Below the pieces are notes generated by a model. The model had not been told where the DNA came from and ran no database searches. It was given only the letters and a program-made list of their open reading frames with translations. Source: Chara braunii (taxonomy: Eukaryota > Streptophyta > Charophyceae > Charales > Characeae). Taken from it: a DNA stretch of 64,000 bases. A program made the position numbers and the translations under genes. Location: NCBI GenBank assembly GCA_003427395.1, contig BFEA01000345.1, positions 508,215 through 572,214 of the forward strand, in the 5' to 3' direction. Positions 10,601 to 22,129 of this stretch are shown here, piece by piece (the stretch's first letter is position 1; every line of letters begins with the position of its first letter).

Positions 10601-11314
10601 AACAGTTCATAAACTGTTTGAGGGAGGGGTTCATGTATATATACAGGAATTCAATCAATCTTGTTTGGACAAACATTGATCATGTTCTTTGTGTTGGTAT
10701 TGTCGTTTTAAATTGTATACAAACAGTTTGACAACAATTAATTTTGTGTTGAAATTTTCGTTGATGTGTTGAAAATCTATTGATAAATATTTGATATCGT
10801 GTTGAAATCATGTTGGAATAATATGGTTGTAAATTATGTTAAAAATTAAACATATTTAGGCTGAAAAAATATGCAGAATTACATTGTTTGCGTAGTATCC
10901 TGACGTGTTTAGCATGTGTTGTTGATGTTGTCGTCATTGAAAGAGACTTCCTTATATTTATGAATCTAATAGATTTTCATTGGTATCTTTCTATCCTTTT
11001 TTTTTTTCTCTCTCTCATAATAGAAGGATGTAATGAAGTTTGTTTCTCATAGCACAAAATCACACACATTCTTTATAATACCCACCATGGTCATTTCATA
11101 ACTTCTTATTTAGATGTAGTTGAATAAGTGTAGCATCATATTATGTGTTTGTCGAACAGCATAATTATGCAACTACAGAGTTGATGAATGAACAAGAAAG
11201 GTAGATAATATTTTCTAAAGTAAGTAAGAACTCGCTTTTTGTAATCAGATAAGTGAATTTTTGTTTTTTTTCTGTATCTTTGTTTCTTAGGAACGTTGAT
11301 GGTCGCTTTGGAAG

Positions 11315-11760
11315 CATATTATTTTTTAAATTATGACGTGTGAATAGCTCTGTTGTTTCATGCGACAGTCCTTGTAGTCGGTTGGTGCCTACATTTATGT
11401 GTTGCAATGACTATGGCAAGTCATCAAATAGTATGCACATACCGACCATCTACGCAAACACTGGTAGATATGTGATAGGAGAAGATTAAGGATGATTATC
11501 AAATAAGAGCATAATATCTTTTATGAAAAGTGCTTAATGCTGACGATCAAACATATTATTTTTCAAATTGTAAGGTTTGAATAACTTTTTTGTTTCAGAC
11601 GACACTTCTTATGGTCAGTTGGTGCCTACATTTATGAATTGCAACAGATATGCTAAGCCATAAAATAGTATGCACCTACCAAACTCATACACAAACATTA
11701 TTAGATACATGATAGAAGACTAAGGATGATTATAAAATAAGAGCGTTATATTTATGTAGA
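11315..11760 (+). repeat. Tandem duplication, about 233 bp
   Basis: Unit 1 (about 11,315-11,540) and unit 2 (about 11,548-11,760) share CATATTATTTTT, GGTTGGTGCCTACATTTATG, AATAGTATGCAC.TACC and TAAGGATGATTAT in the same order. Identity is roughly 75-80 percent by eye. TTTGTATGCACCTACCGACC near 13,352 looks like a third fragment. Confidence 0.75.
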
Positions 11761-12125
11761 AAAAAAAGGATATCCGGCAGACCAATTTTAACCGTAATTT
11801 TCAATCCGGATTAATTTTCCGGATTAATTCTGGTTATGGAAAGTCCGACCCTGCGGGGGGGAAAAAAAAAATTATAAAAAAAAACATAAATAAAAAAAAA
11901 TCTGGAAAAAAAGTATGTTGTTTATATGAATGATACCAACAACGTTTGGCTTGAGGACATCTTTAATATTTCAACAAATATGAAGATAAAAAATAAAACA
12001 GAAGAAGAAAATAATATTTAGACAAAAATATATAGAATGAATTAAGCATCCCCCCTCTAAACCCCTTTAGTAAACGTTTTGTAAAACAAAATGCCTATAT
12101 ATATACCCCTTTATGAGTTATATAT

Positions 12126-12210
12126 TTGTAGATGTCAAGATACAATAGAAAATAAAGGGGACATCTTTAAGATGCATTTGTAGATGTCAAGATACAATAG
12201 AAAATATTCG
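12126..12210 (+). repeat. Direct repeat pair, 51-bp period
   Basis: TGTAGATGTCAAGATACAAT followed by AGAAAATA occurs twice, near 12,127 and 12,178, with no difference over about 28 bases. This suggests a recent tandem duplication. Confidence 0.85.
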
Positions 12211-12958
12211 GTTAGAAAACTTCAGTTAACAAAATATATAACTCATAAACTTTCCGTTTAAATCAATGCATTTTAGTCTAAATATGAGTATTTCAATCCT
12301 GTTATCATCGTTATTTTATGAATTAGATTTAAATTACTAGCTAAAGTGAAAGTCTAGAATAAATTTTGAAACATTTCAAATGGACTGAAATGGTAATTAG
12401 ACTTAAATTTTAAATTTGGACAAAAACATGAACTGATTGTGGACTGGAATTTCACCAAAATTATCAACTTTGGACTGAAGTTGCACGAAAACAATTGAAT
12501 TTGGACTGAAATTTCACCTGAAATATTGGATTTAGACATAAATGTTACCGAAAGCTTTAGACATAGGCGAAAAGTTTGATAGAAAATTATAAATGTGGAC
12601 AGAATGTAAAACAAAATTCTAACCTAAATTTCACTCACCTTAATCAAATTAAACTAAAATTAGATTGAAATTTTCAAATCTGGAGAAAAAGTTGGACTGA
12701 AATTCCACTAAAATTTGCAGAGAATTGTGGGTCATACACAACTTATAACTTCACATATGATAATCAATGATCAATATTTTGCGTATTTACTAATCGCAAA
12801 GTCAAAAAATTATATGATAAAAATAATAATTAATAAACAGAATAACATATATATACACTGATAACTTGGCGAAAACAAACAAAAAAAAATTCAAAATCCC
12901 ACAACATTGAGAGAAGGTTAAAAACAGTCGTTTTTTTCATCACCACTTCATGACACCC

Positions 12959-13129
12959 TTCACCACTTCATAATGCAGTCTGCCTAAACAGGTGGTTTTC
13001 AGGGTTTTCGGACCTTTCATCACTTGAGGACCATTGGGGTCTAAAAATCCTGAATGGTCCTGAAGTGGTGAAAACTCCGAAGACCCTGAAAACCACTTGT
13101 TTAGGCAGGCTGCATCCTCAAGTGGCGAA
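12959..13129. repeat. Foldback element, 77-nt arms
   Basis: Left arm 12,959-13,035 and right arm 13,053-13,129 are inverted repeats, about 84 percent identical by eye, around a 17-nt loop. Landmarks: ATGCAGTCTGCCTAAACAGG on the left and its counterpart CTGTTTAGGCAGGCTGCAT-like on the right (AAGTGG against AGGTGG inside). Additional arms in left orientation follow at about 13,130-13,185 and 13,225-13,300, so this is a cluster of one unit in both orientations. It could be a foldback/MITE-type element or a hairpin small-RNA precursor. Confidence 0.8.
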
Positions 13130-13224
13130 GAATGGTTTTCGTGGTCTTCGGAGCTTTCACCATTTCATTACCATTCAGGATTTTCAAATTGTCCAAAACT
13201 CTCACTTGACCACTTCAGAACAGC

Positions 13225-13300
13225 CTTCACCACTTCAGGATGCAGTCTGGCTAAATAGGTGGTTTTCAGGGTCTTCGGACCTTTCACCACTTAAGGAATA
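13225..13300 (+). repeat. Further copy of the foldback unit
   Basis: Begins TTCACCACTTCAGGATGCAG and continues TCTGGCTAAATAGG and GGTCTTCGGACCTTTCACC, matching the left arm of the foldback in the same orientation. Confidence 0.75.
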
Positions 13301-13479
13301 TTCATGATTTTCATACTGCCAAAAACTACCACTTAAGTCTCCACAACGACAAATTTGTATGCACCTACCGACCACGACTTTGGTTGTTGCGCGATATGCT
13401 CCGAGCCAGGAGAGGGACGAAACGAGAATCGTCATGACATTGGGAAAGCGACATCCCATTTATCTCTGACCTACTTGTT

Positions 13480-13580
13480 CTCTCTCTCTCTCTCTCTCAC
13501 TCTCAATCTCTCTCTCTCTCTCTATCTCTTTTTGTTTCTCGTTATCTTATTCTCCCTCTCCCTCTCTCTCTCTCTCTCTG
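13480..13580. repeat. (CT)n-rich tract
   Basis: Several interrupted CT microsatellite runs. Confidence 0.9.
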
Positions 13581-13834
13581 TATGTAACGAAAATAAAATG
13601 AGTTCTCAATTTCCAAATAAAATGGAACGTGATCGAAGGTGCCTACTAATATAAAGATAATTAGTATCCAAAACGGAGAAACTGAGTTTTAAAATATGGT
13701 GGTGTATCTTTCTATTTTGTAATGAAAGATTCATTCATATTTTGTATATTTGATCAAGACTTGTTTCTTCTTAGTTTTCACAGGGAGGATTCGAGCTTCA
13801 ATCTGTTTATATCAATAGTTAGGGTTTCTGGGAT

Positions 13835-15180
13835 GGAGGATTGGGGGGGGGAGGGGGGATAAAGAGGAGAAGCAGGAGGAGGACAAGAAGGAGAAGGAGG
13901 GACGAAAGGAGGAGAAGGAGGGACGAAAGGAGGAGAAGAGAAAGAACAATGAACAAAAGTAAAAAGGGTCGAGCAGGAGAAGTGACCAGAAATGTGTGGA
14001 AGAACAGAAAGATGCGATCTTTGGAGTGAAACGACAAGATGGAGGGGAAGGGTTAGTATTAGAAAGTATAGAGGACAATATTGCACTTTCGGTCGCAAGA
14101 GAGCAGTAAATGTCATTCTTCCTGTCAAGGAAGGTCTTGAATGATATCGGTGAAGTGTCTTCTTGATTGTTCCGGTGGTAGAACGACGGAGTCATGAAAA
14201 AAACACGTCGACGATGTCGCGAACGATGATAATGGTGATGATGAAGATGATGATCTGCAGATTCCGCACCGATGATGATTATGAGCATCGATAGGACGCA
14301 CAAAGACGATTATGAGATTTTAAAATAGAAAAGGAATCTCATTATTCCAATCAGTGTGGGTCTTTAATTAAATGTTGTGGCACTCGTCAACCATCCAGAT
14401 GCGAACACTTGATGAATCTCGCGTGCAATGATACGAAGAGCCAACATTGAAGGACCAAATAAGCAACGTCGATATAAACATTTGGTTAGCATCGGCAGAT
14501 TGGCTCGATCCAGCGGGCGGGGAAGGAAGGGAATCAGGATCTGGATCGGGAGGTGATCAAGAGAAACAGGAACGAGATTGGAGGCGCAAGGGAGATGCAC
14601 ACAGGAGGGAGGCGGGGAGGAAGAAAATCGGAATAGCAACACATCACGGAAAATGGGAGAGGGCGATGTAGAGGGGAGAGGCACGATTGAAATAGGAGGT
14701 GCAATCACGCAAAAGGGCGATACGATCGGGCGGGGGTGAGCAGCAGGATCAGTTCGAGAAGTTCAGGACCAAAAAAGGGGAGGCCGGGAAGTCGGACACT
14801 GGATGGAGGGAAGAAAATGTGCACAAAAGGGGGGGAACCAAGTGCTGGTGGGGAGGGATTAGGGAAAACGATGGGAGGAGGAACGGGGAAGAGGGTGAAA
14901 ATTAGCAAAGTGGGAAGGCGGGAAGGAGAAGCAGGCGGAGAGAGGAAAGTTGGGCGCTCGACTATTGGCGGGAAAGGGTCCGGGAAAACGATGGGAGGAG
15001 GAGTGGGAAAGCAAGTGGGAAAAAATACAGTGGGGACGCACGAAGGAGAAGCAAAAGTTGGGCACAACAAAATGACGTGATTGGGGGGAAATCGACAAAA
15101 GATGGAGGGAGAGAGCGAGGGCGGGCTGGGGAGGAAGGGACTGTGGGAATGCAAGGAGGAAGGCGTCTTCCAACTCCTCA
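13835..15180. other. Polypurine-rich region
   Basis: The plus strand is dominated by G and A for most of this stretch, strongest at 13,838-13,950 and 14,500-15,170. GGGAAAACGATGGGAGGAGG occurs twice, at about 14,862 and 14,979, as part of an approximately 117-bp duplication. ORFs on both strands are low-complexity by-products. Long purine runs of this type can form triplex or H-DNA. Confidence 0.7.
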
Positions 15181-15188
15181 CCTTCATC

Positions 15189-15256
15189 ATCTCTCTCTCT
15201 CTCTCACTCTCTCTCTCACAGACACAAACACACACACACACACACACACACACAAG
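15189..15256. repeat. (CT)n and (CA)n microsatellites
   Basis: CT-rich run at about 15,189-15,216 followed by an uninterrupted CA run at about 15,229-15,254. Confidence 0.95.
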
Positions 15257-15673
15257 GCTTGCAAGTCACATTCAGGGGCATGGTCCCATTAGCAGTCGGA
15301 TAGGAGTGTGGCCGATCCAGTGTGACACTGAGTGGCAGCGGCTTGACTGGTTCATTACAAATTTGAGGGCTGAGAAAACAGGAGAAAGACAAAAAAAAAC
15401 AAAAAAAAAACAGAGATCTCCCATTGGAAACCACAGCAGAGTGGTTCCCAGCATCAGATCACAAATGATCTGATAGTGGTGGTTGCAACAACAGTGAACA
15501 CAGTAACTGCCATATTTTTGTTGGAATAAACTCGACTTCTCTCAGCAGTGATCATGACGCCCTCCATATACTCCGTGATTGAAGGAGGGTTTCACCCAAT
15601 GAGATAATTGCACAACAAGCAAAATATCGAGAATCTTGTATCCAGTGGGCCTATGGTCGACCCGACTTCCCCC

Positions 15674-16113
15674 NNNNNNNNNNNNNNNNNNNNNNNNNNN
15701 NNNNNNNNNNNNNNNNNNNNNNNNNNNNNNNNNNNNNNNNNNNNNNNNNNNNNNNNNNNNNNNNNNNNNNNNNNNNNNNNNNNNNNNNNNNNNNNNNNNN
15801 NNNNNNNNNNNNNNNNNNNNNNNNNNNNNNNNNNNNNNNNNNNNNNNNNNNNNNNNNNNNNNNNNNNNNNNNNNNNNNNNNNNNNNNNNNNNNNNNNNNN
15901 NNNNNNNNNNNNNNNNNNNNNNNNNNNNNNNNNNNNNNNNNNNNNNNNNNNNNNNNNNNNNNNNNNNNNNNNNNNNNNNNNNNNNNNNNNNNNNNNNNNN
16001 NNNNNNNNNNNNNNNNNNNNNNNNNNNNNNNNNNNNNNNNNNNNNNNNNNNNNNNNNNNNNNNNNNNNNNNNNNNNNNNNNNNNNNNNNNNNNNNNNNNN
16101 NNNNNNNNNNNNN
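15674..16113. other. Assembly gap
   Basis: A run of N, 440 positions. ORFs that appear to cross it are meaningless. Confidence 0.99.
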
Positions 16114-16879
16114 ATCACTCACAGCCGCATTTGACTTATGTTATCCAAATTAGTACAACATGTCAATCAATCGACGAAGAAATCGGTTAACAAATTCATA
16201 CAATGGACCGACAAGAATGTCAATCAAGTCCAATCAATCATCCTTCAAGAAAGTGACAGCCTAATCGCTCCCAGCCGCATTTGACTAGCGAGGTGGTGGT
16301 TTTGACAATGGGCCCGGCCACTTCAAAGTCCGGTTGTCAAATATGTGAGAACAGTCTATGTAAGTTGAACCTAATCTCAAACCTGGCCCAAGGGCAATAG
16401 ACATCAACCTTGTGAATGGAATGCGGAAACAAAGTAGGGCGCTCGTGATACCTGCCAGACTTCCGTGGACTGTTCTGTGCAGATCCAAGCAATGGTCTCA
16501 TTTTTCATCCAGTAACATCTCCTTGGGTCTTACATTAAACTCTTCCATGTCTGCTGATTCTCTGATGGGATGGATGAACCATTGTAAATCGAGGACTTAA
16601 TATTGTTGTACGACTCGTGTAGATCCAAACAATGATCGAGAAAATTGGACAAAAGATGGTTGGGACCGTACAGAGTCAGACGCCGGGGAAATCATGGAGC
16701 CTATGAACTTGAAGAAATTGATAGAACACCAAGGAAACATTGGATTTCGGGATCTAGGCTAAAGAAATTCAAGATGAGACAAGAGGTGAATAGATAAAAG
16801 CTGGAAGAAAAAACCTGATGATCTTGTAGAACTCTTGTCATGACATTTCCTTTACGATTATTCTATTGTTAACCAGTTG

Positions 16880-19030
16880 CTGACTCATTTTGTTACCTGC
16901 CGCTCCCTTTCTTTTTTTGTGTGCAGGCGTGACCCATGATACAGGCAGCCATGTCACAGAAGGGAGGGATGGCGGGTCCTTCCAGGACAATTTATGGGAG
17001 GGAAGGACGAAAGAGGATGCACCAGGTGACAATGGATTTTCAAGGAATGTCAATCTACAAAAGAGGGGGCAATGTAAGGTTGTTTGTGAGAGAATTTGAA
17101 GAACATACTTTCAGAAGGGAATGAGATACTCAGACCATGCTGCAAAAGGTGACAGAATTGGGAGAATGCAACAAGGTGATGGAATAGATTGCCTCAGATT
17201 ATCTGAGATGGATGACCTTCAAAGCCGAAATGTGGGCTAGGTATGAGGATTTGACAAGGGATGAGATCGAAGATGATATCATCTTCGATGGTACAAACTT
17301 GGAAGACTTTGAGGACAGTATCGACCTTTGTGCAGAGAAAAGGAGGTGGGGAGAAAATAAAAAGTTAGAACAGGTGATGAAAATAGTAGCACCGAGGAAT
17401 ATGAAGCCGTGAGAAAGGTCATAGAGGAATTAGATACCTGGGAAGGATTCGTTGTTAAGTTGAGAAAGGCTTATCCCCTGAATGTACAGCGGCAGAAGAG
17501 GAGGCAACTGCTTCAGGAGCAGGGATTGTGGATAGGAAAGAGAGGGGAAAGGATGGGAAGAAGAGCTTAGAGGGAAATCGAAGGAGATAACACATCTCCT
17601 CAATTAGGGAATGATAAAGCAAGAAGAGGTACACTGGATGACAGCAGCTTGATGAAGGAGGCTAAAACGCCAAGAAATGATAAATGTGTTGAGATGGAAG
17701 TGAGAAGCAATGACGCGTCTCGAAAGGAGAAGAAGGGAAGTGAGAAGGTGAAGGAAGGAAATGAGAAGAAAAAAGATGAGGAGAGAACTGAAGGGGCAGA
17801 GCCGGCAGGAAGTGATGAAGCAGCTACTTCAGAAGAACCTCCTAAAGAACAGGGATCACAAAGGTTGACTGAGGAAGAAAGACAAAAACGAGAAAAGAAC
17901 AACAAAGAATGGAAAAACCAAACCGTTGCCTTGTTAAGAGAAAAAGAGTTGCCTTTGGACGCGCCTTGGAGCCTGAAGATGCAGAAGATACTACTCTCTA
18001 AGATTGTGGTCAGTTCCAAGCTGACCTCTCATGTAAACAGATTGATCCGGCTGCATGAGATGCTCAGGGAAGATTGTGAATGGCTCCTTGAAGGAGAAAC
18101 CGAAATGGCCGATAAGTTGGGAAAATTGAAAAAAGGGAGAAAAAAGGAATTGGAGATCCCCATTCAAGAACTCCAAGACCGGATGAAGGAGAAGACGAAA
18201 TTGCTCACACAAGGGGTGGCGAGCCACGTCCCTGAAATTCTGAAGGAGATTCAAAGATTAAGAACAAGGGAAGACAAAAAAAACATGTAGTGGACAAGGA
18301 TGGAAAGAGAGGTGAAAAGTTTGAAGACTGAGATAGAGAAGGCAAAAATTGAACAGGGGAAAATGAAAGTGAAGGTGGAGGCGCTAAGCACCACCCTTGA
18401 CAACAAAAGCAAGGAGGCGGAGACAGAGAAATTGGAGAGAGAGAGGTTGGAAAGAGAGGTTGGTAAGTTGGAAGTGCAAATCAGTAAGCAGGGTAAGGCG
18501 ATTGAGTCTGAGAAGAATGAGAGAAAATAGGAAAGTGAGTAATGGGAAAAAAAATGGAAAGAGTTGGAAGAGGCATTGGAGAAGTTCAAAGTGGACATTT
18601 AGACGAAAGTCGAAATAAGAGACAGTAAGAAGGCAGAGGACAAAAAGAAGGATCCAAGGGTGGAAGGAGAAGAGGAAAAAATTAATGATAAACAAGACGA
18701 AGGGGTAGTGGTTGGAATTGTCACCTCGCCTAGTGAAAATGTTGAAAAATCCTCGCTGACTGATAATGGAATGGGACAGGATAAGAAAAAGTCTTATCTT
18801 GAAATGTTAATCGGGACGACATCTCAGGATCTTCCATTGTCTGCAAAGAGGATAAAGGAGGAAGAAAAAAAATTGTGTTGGTATTGTGTGAAGGATGTCA
18901 TGGGTTTAAAATAGATAGGGCTAAAGGGTTGGTTGACCTCGATGAAAACAACAGACTCATCGATAGAAGGGAAGATCTGATCAAGAGAACTAAGGAAGGG
19001 TGCAAAGTCCAATCTCTCTCAAGTATATGA
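16880..19030 (+). pseudogene. Decayed Ty3-type Gag with long coiled coil
   Basis: A plus-strand reading frame can be followed through several breaks. It starts near MSQKGGMAGPSRTIYGREG (ATG 16,936), then GNVRLFVREFEEHTFRRE, a stop at 17,122-17,124, FDGTNLEDFEDSIDLCAEKR (about 17,281-17,340) and EELDTWEGFVVKLRKAYPLN after a frameshift near 17,393. That order (a FEGTNLEDFL-like helix, an RRWxxxKKLEQV helix, then a W-EGFVxKLRKAYP helix) is what I expect of retrotransposon Gag. A TAG follows near 17,568. From 17,649 to 18,290 the frame is open for 213 codons, lysine/glutamate rich and predicted coiled coil, and it continues 18,300-18,530 after a TAG. Near 18,875 a CWYC and a CEGCH in two frames suggest a damaged zinc finger. 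No protease or RT follows. Confidence 0.6.
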
Positions 19031-20100
19031 GACATGATTCTTATGTTTTTCTTTTCTCCAGAAAATACATTGTAGATTAGTAATTGAAGATAGAGGAAAT
19101 AGTGTGGTAAGAGTGTTATTCACTCTTCTTAAAGATGGCTTCAGATAGGGTATTTTAGTCAGTCAGAGAGTGTGTGTTCCAATTGGCCACATTTGTTAGG
19201 TTTAGTAGATTTTGTAGTATCCTGTATGTTTTTCAACTCGACATTTGTACTCTAATAGTTGAGGATAGATGAGATGTGTAAATAAGGCCCCGTGCCTGAA
19301 TCTGGATTGGTTTGGACTTATACTTTCAGTTGAGTTTTCTTTATCCTAGGCTTATTTACGAGGTATACCTATGGGGAACATGAGTACTTTTCACTTTCAC
19401 AATTAGGATGGTCCAGTGTCTGGTTTTGATGGATGAGATATGTATCTTGAATGTGAAAGTCGGTTGTGCCTTGAATTAGGATGCTCAGAAAAACGCCTAA
19501 GTGTTTAAGAGTGACAGAATGAAATGTGACTTGCACAATCTGTAACCTATTTTGCATTTATGATCAATCATTTTCATGCTTTGCCTTATATAGTTATTAT
19601 TGAAAAAGACCCTTAAGAGGGGTATGAAAAAGTCAAAATTTTAATGCATTTGAGAAACCCTGCGAGTCAAGGAAATGTATATTATGAATGGAATAAATGT
19701 ATTTTCTGCCTTCTGACAAGACAAGGGGTCGAACGAATACTTTTTTATACTCTCTTTATGAATATCTTGGTTATTTTTTCTATTGGAAAAAGATCCCCGA
19801 GACGTGTGTGTGTCCAGCCTGTGATCGAGGTCTGGAAGGCACGACCCCTAAGTGGCTCTGGAGATGCCCCTCGATCAGAGACAAATATGACAATCATGTT
19901 GAATCATTCTTATTGATATTCTTTCTTTCATATGTACATTCAATGGAGTTATCCACCCTTTTAAACACAACTGACGAGGAAAGAAAAATTATTTGGTCAA
20001 ATTGTTTTTCATATGTATATTTTAAAATGATCATCGTTTATCGACTTTAGGCGGTCAGTCTGAGGGACTTAAAATTACTAAGCCTATGGTGGAAAATTGG
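19031..20100. other. Non-coding stretch after the Gag remnant
   Basis: AT-rich, no supported gene. The ORF at about 19,697-20,050 is aromatic-rich with no recognisable domain. I see no repeat with the rest of the window. Confidence 0.35.
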
Positions 20101-20103
20101 CAT

Positions 20104-20415
20104 CGCTGGGATGTAACTCCCAGCGTGGGCTGCTGACCAAGTATAACCAGGCAGCGGACCTTCCGATTACGGTCTGGGACTGAAACTTGAGGGGAGGGAC
20201 TCCTTAATGATAGTATCGGTTGAGGTAGATATCTGAGGGATCAAGAATCATGTCTAGATATTTTGATAGGAGGATTTTATCCTATATTGCGTAACCAATA
20301 CGGGTACCACCGTTAGAGTAACAAAACGATGGTCGCTGCTCTGGCCTGATCAACCAACTGTGGTGGGTTAAGATTGAGGTTGCCGATCCCCTCGCATTAG
20401 ACTTCGGGCGAGACG
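20104..20415. repeat. Hairpin cluster
   Basis: Consecutive inverted repeats: CGCTGGGA 20,104-20,111 with TCCCAGCG 20,118-20,125 (perfect, 6-nt loop); GCTGC 20,129-20,133 with GCAGC 20,151-20,155; GACC 20,157-20,160 with GGTC 20,171-20,174; ATAGGA 20,266-20,271 with TCCTAT 20,280-20,285; CTCGC 20,391-20,395 with GCGAG 20,408-20,412. Their density resembles the arrays in the repeat family, but no shared loop is obvious. Confidence 0.6.
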
Positions 20416-20599
20416 GTAAAATTTGACTTAGGTTAAAGCCCGCGTCCAAAAGACTGGGACTCAACGTGATTCCTAACTCCTCGGACACCCAATAAGATCC
20501 TGATTAATAAAGTTTAAAGTTGTGGGGAGGGGTTATCATTGTTTTCCTTGGTGACCTCCATAACTGTAGTACAGATCCAGTATCCCCACTTTGAGTCAT

Positions 20600-20910
20600 A
20601 TGGAATAATCTTTCTTTGATATTACGATTTTTGAATATGTGGGAGACCCAGGTTAAAATCTTGGCAGTATCAACGCACCAAGGAGGACAGTGAGGGTCTT
20701 CAAACTGCAACTTCATCCAGGAAATCGGATTTTGACAACTTGTCGCGTCAGAAGACTTTTGTTTGCATTTAGATTCCCTAGCGACGGGGACGTCGCTTAA
20801 TGGGGTCTGGGAAGACTGTCGGAGCAAACACCCTTACAAGGGTATTTGCTCATGATTTTGCATTCGATTGAGTATCGACGCCGGTCGTCGTACCGGAGAC
20901 GGTTTGGAGT
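20600..20910 (+). repeat. Repeat paired with 43,850-44,000 (minus)
   Basis: The order AGCGAC..GTCGCTTAAT, then GGTC(T/C)GG, then TGTCGG, then AC(C/A)CTTACAA.GGTAT is shared with the reverse complement of about 43,855-43,930. It contains two hairpins: AGCGAC 20,780-20,785 with GTCGCT 20,792-20,797, and a 30-nt hairpin at 20,822-20,851 (GAGCAAA/TTTGCTC plus ACCCTT/AAGGGT, one mismatch, 2-nt loop). Confidence 0.65.
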
Positions 20911-21124
20911 AAAAAGTGAGAATTTTTGGCATGGCGTCGTGTAGTAAACTTCTCGATCATTGAGGCCGAGATTTCCAGGTGATCATACACAGTGATACGA
21001 CGCATGCGATAACAGGAAAGGGTAAGTAAAAAAAATTAAAAGTCTTCAGCCGCGAGGGTCGGAGGGTTGGAAGAGAATAAGAAAAAGGTCGCGCGGGATG
21101 CGGCGACCACGATCTAAATCAGTC

Positions 21125-21192
21125 CAAGGCTCAAGTGGTAAGGCAAAAGTGAATTACAACGAGTCCAGGGGCGTCGAACGACCAATATGGAA
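21125..21192 (+). repeat. tRNA-like SINE head candidate
   Basis: AGGCTCAAGTGGTAAGGC resembles a pol III A box with tRNA D-arm context. GGGGCGTCGAACGACC, about 40 bases on, resembles a B box. A complete cloverleaf is not evident, so it is a tRNA-derived element rather than a tRNA gene. Confidence 0.4.
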
Positions 21193-21940
21193 AGGTCGGC
21201 AAGTGGCGCCTCCGTAAAATCTAAAGACGACTGGAAAATTAATATAACCCCGACCATGTGACCGGGACAGCCAAAAGAAACACACTGCCTACCATAATAG
21301 GTAATGATAGTCGATACCTTTGTACTCGTATGCCGGGAGTAGGGTTGAGGCATCAGCTCCGCCTCTCATATATAGAGAGGAAGTTGCCTCTCGAGTAGCA
21401 ATCCGCGGGGACCACCGAAGCGACCAGTGTCGTCGTTCTTTTAAGGAGGACACCGGTGCAAACTCTTATATAGTCCACGAAAGACCTAGAATCAGACTAC
21501 TTGAACTAGTACCCGCCTACCTACCAGTACTAGGCCTTAAAAAAATGCCGACTTTTGTCTTCTTCTGCTCGACCTTAAGTTCCCAACACATCTACCTCTA
21601 CTTGGTGTGGTATCGGCCTACCTGCTACTTGAGCATTTTCCGCTGCTCTGAAGTGTCGTGGGCCTCTTTCCCCGCCACTTGAGTGGTTTCCCTGCCAATT
21701 GAGTGTTTTCCCCGCCACAACCCTCAATGTCACGACCGCGGGTATGTACAGGCCCTTCGGGCCTTCCGAGCAAACAAAGTGTCCTTACGGGTCACACACA
21801 CACTCAAGCCGACAAGCACTCAGACAGAAACACAGACCAACAAGCGTACACACACACAAAGCTAGGAATGGGCTCGGTCCACTAGTTGGGATAGACCCGA
21901 ATGCTGTACTTATACAAGAGTTGCTCTCTGTTTTTCTGAA

Positions 21941-22016
21941 GTGGGAGCTAGCTCAGTAGGTATGGGTATGAATTGCTAAGTGACAGACTCGGGGATTGAG
22001 TCTACCCAACCTTTGA
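21941..22016 (+). repeat. tRNA-like SINE head
   Basis: GTGGGAGCTAGCTCAGTAGG holds a full A-box match (TAGCTCAGTAGG). GACTCGGGGATTGAGTC forms a 5-bp stem with a 7-nt loop at T-arm position, about 35-40 bases later, and TACCCAAC may pair with the 5' GTGGG as an acceptor. The T loop lacks TTCGA, so this is a decayed tRNA-like sequence. Confidence 0.55.
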
Positions 22017-22042
22017 GCTAGTTACTTTTTGTCAAGGAGCAC

Positions 22043-22129
22043 CACAACGGTTTTCACCAGGGCTCAGTTGGCCGGGGCTCGATCCCGTGACCTTGGTTTT
22101 GGGACAGGATAAAGTTAGAGACCGTTGTG
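22043..22129 (+). repeat. tRNA-like sequence with 9-bp closing stem
   Basis: CACAACGGT 22,043-22,051 pairs perfectly with ACCGTTGTG 22,121-22,129. Inside lie GGGCTCAGTTGGCC (A-box-like) and GGGGCTCGATCCCG (B-box-like). Length 87 bp. It may be a second SINE head or an unrelated hairpin. Confidence 0.4.

Larger units (their letters stand above)
10600..12930. other. AT-rich region with tandem repeats
   Basis: Base composition changes abruptly here and stays AT-rich. It contains an approximately 233-bp tandem duplication, a 51-bp-period pair and degenerate TTTGGACTGAAATTTCACC-type units (12,360-12,640). A Pu/Py-poor palindromic piece with AATCCGGATT and CCGGATTAATT lies near 11,800-11,828. No gene is recognised; ORFs are short. 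Confidence 0.6.

Noticed and set aside
15592-16190. ORFs on both strands crossing the gap
   Set aside because: They consist mostly of unknown bases; the same applies at 35.7-36.7 and 55.4-56.5 kb.
21941-22016. Genuine tRNA gene
   Set aside because: The T loop lacks TTCGA and no anticodon stem can be drawn; it fits a SINE head better.
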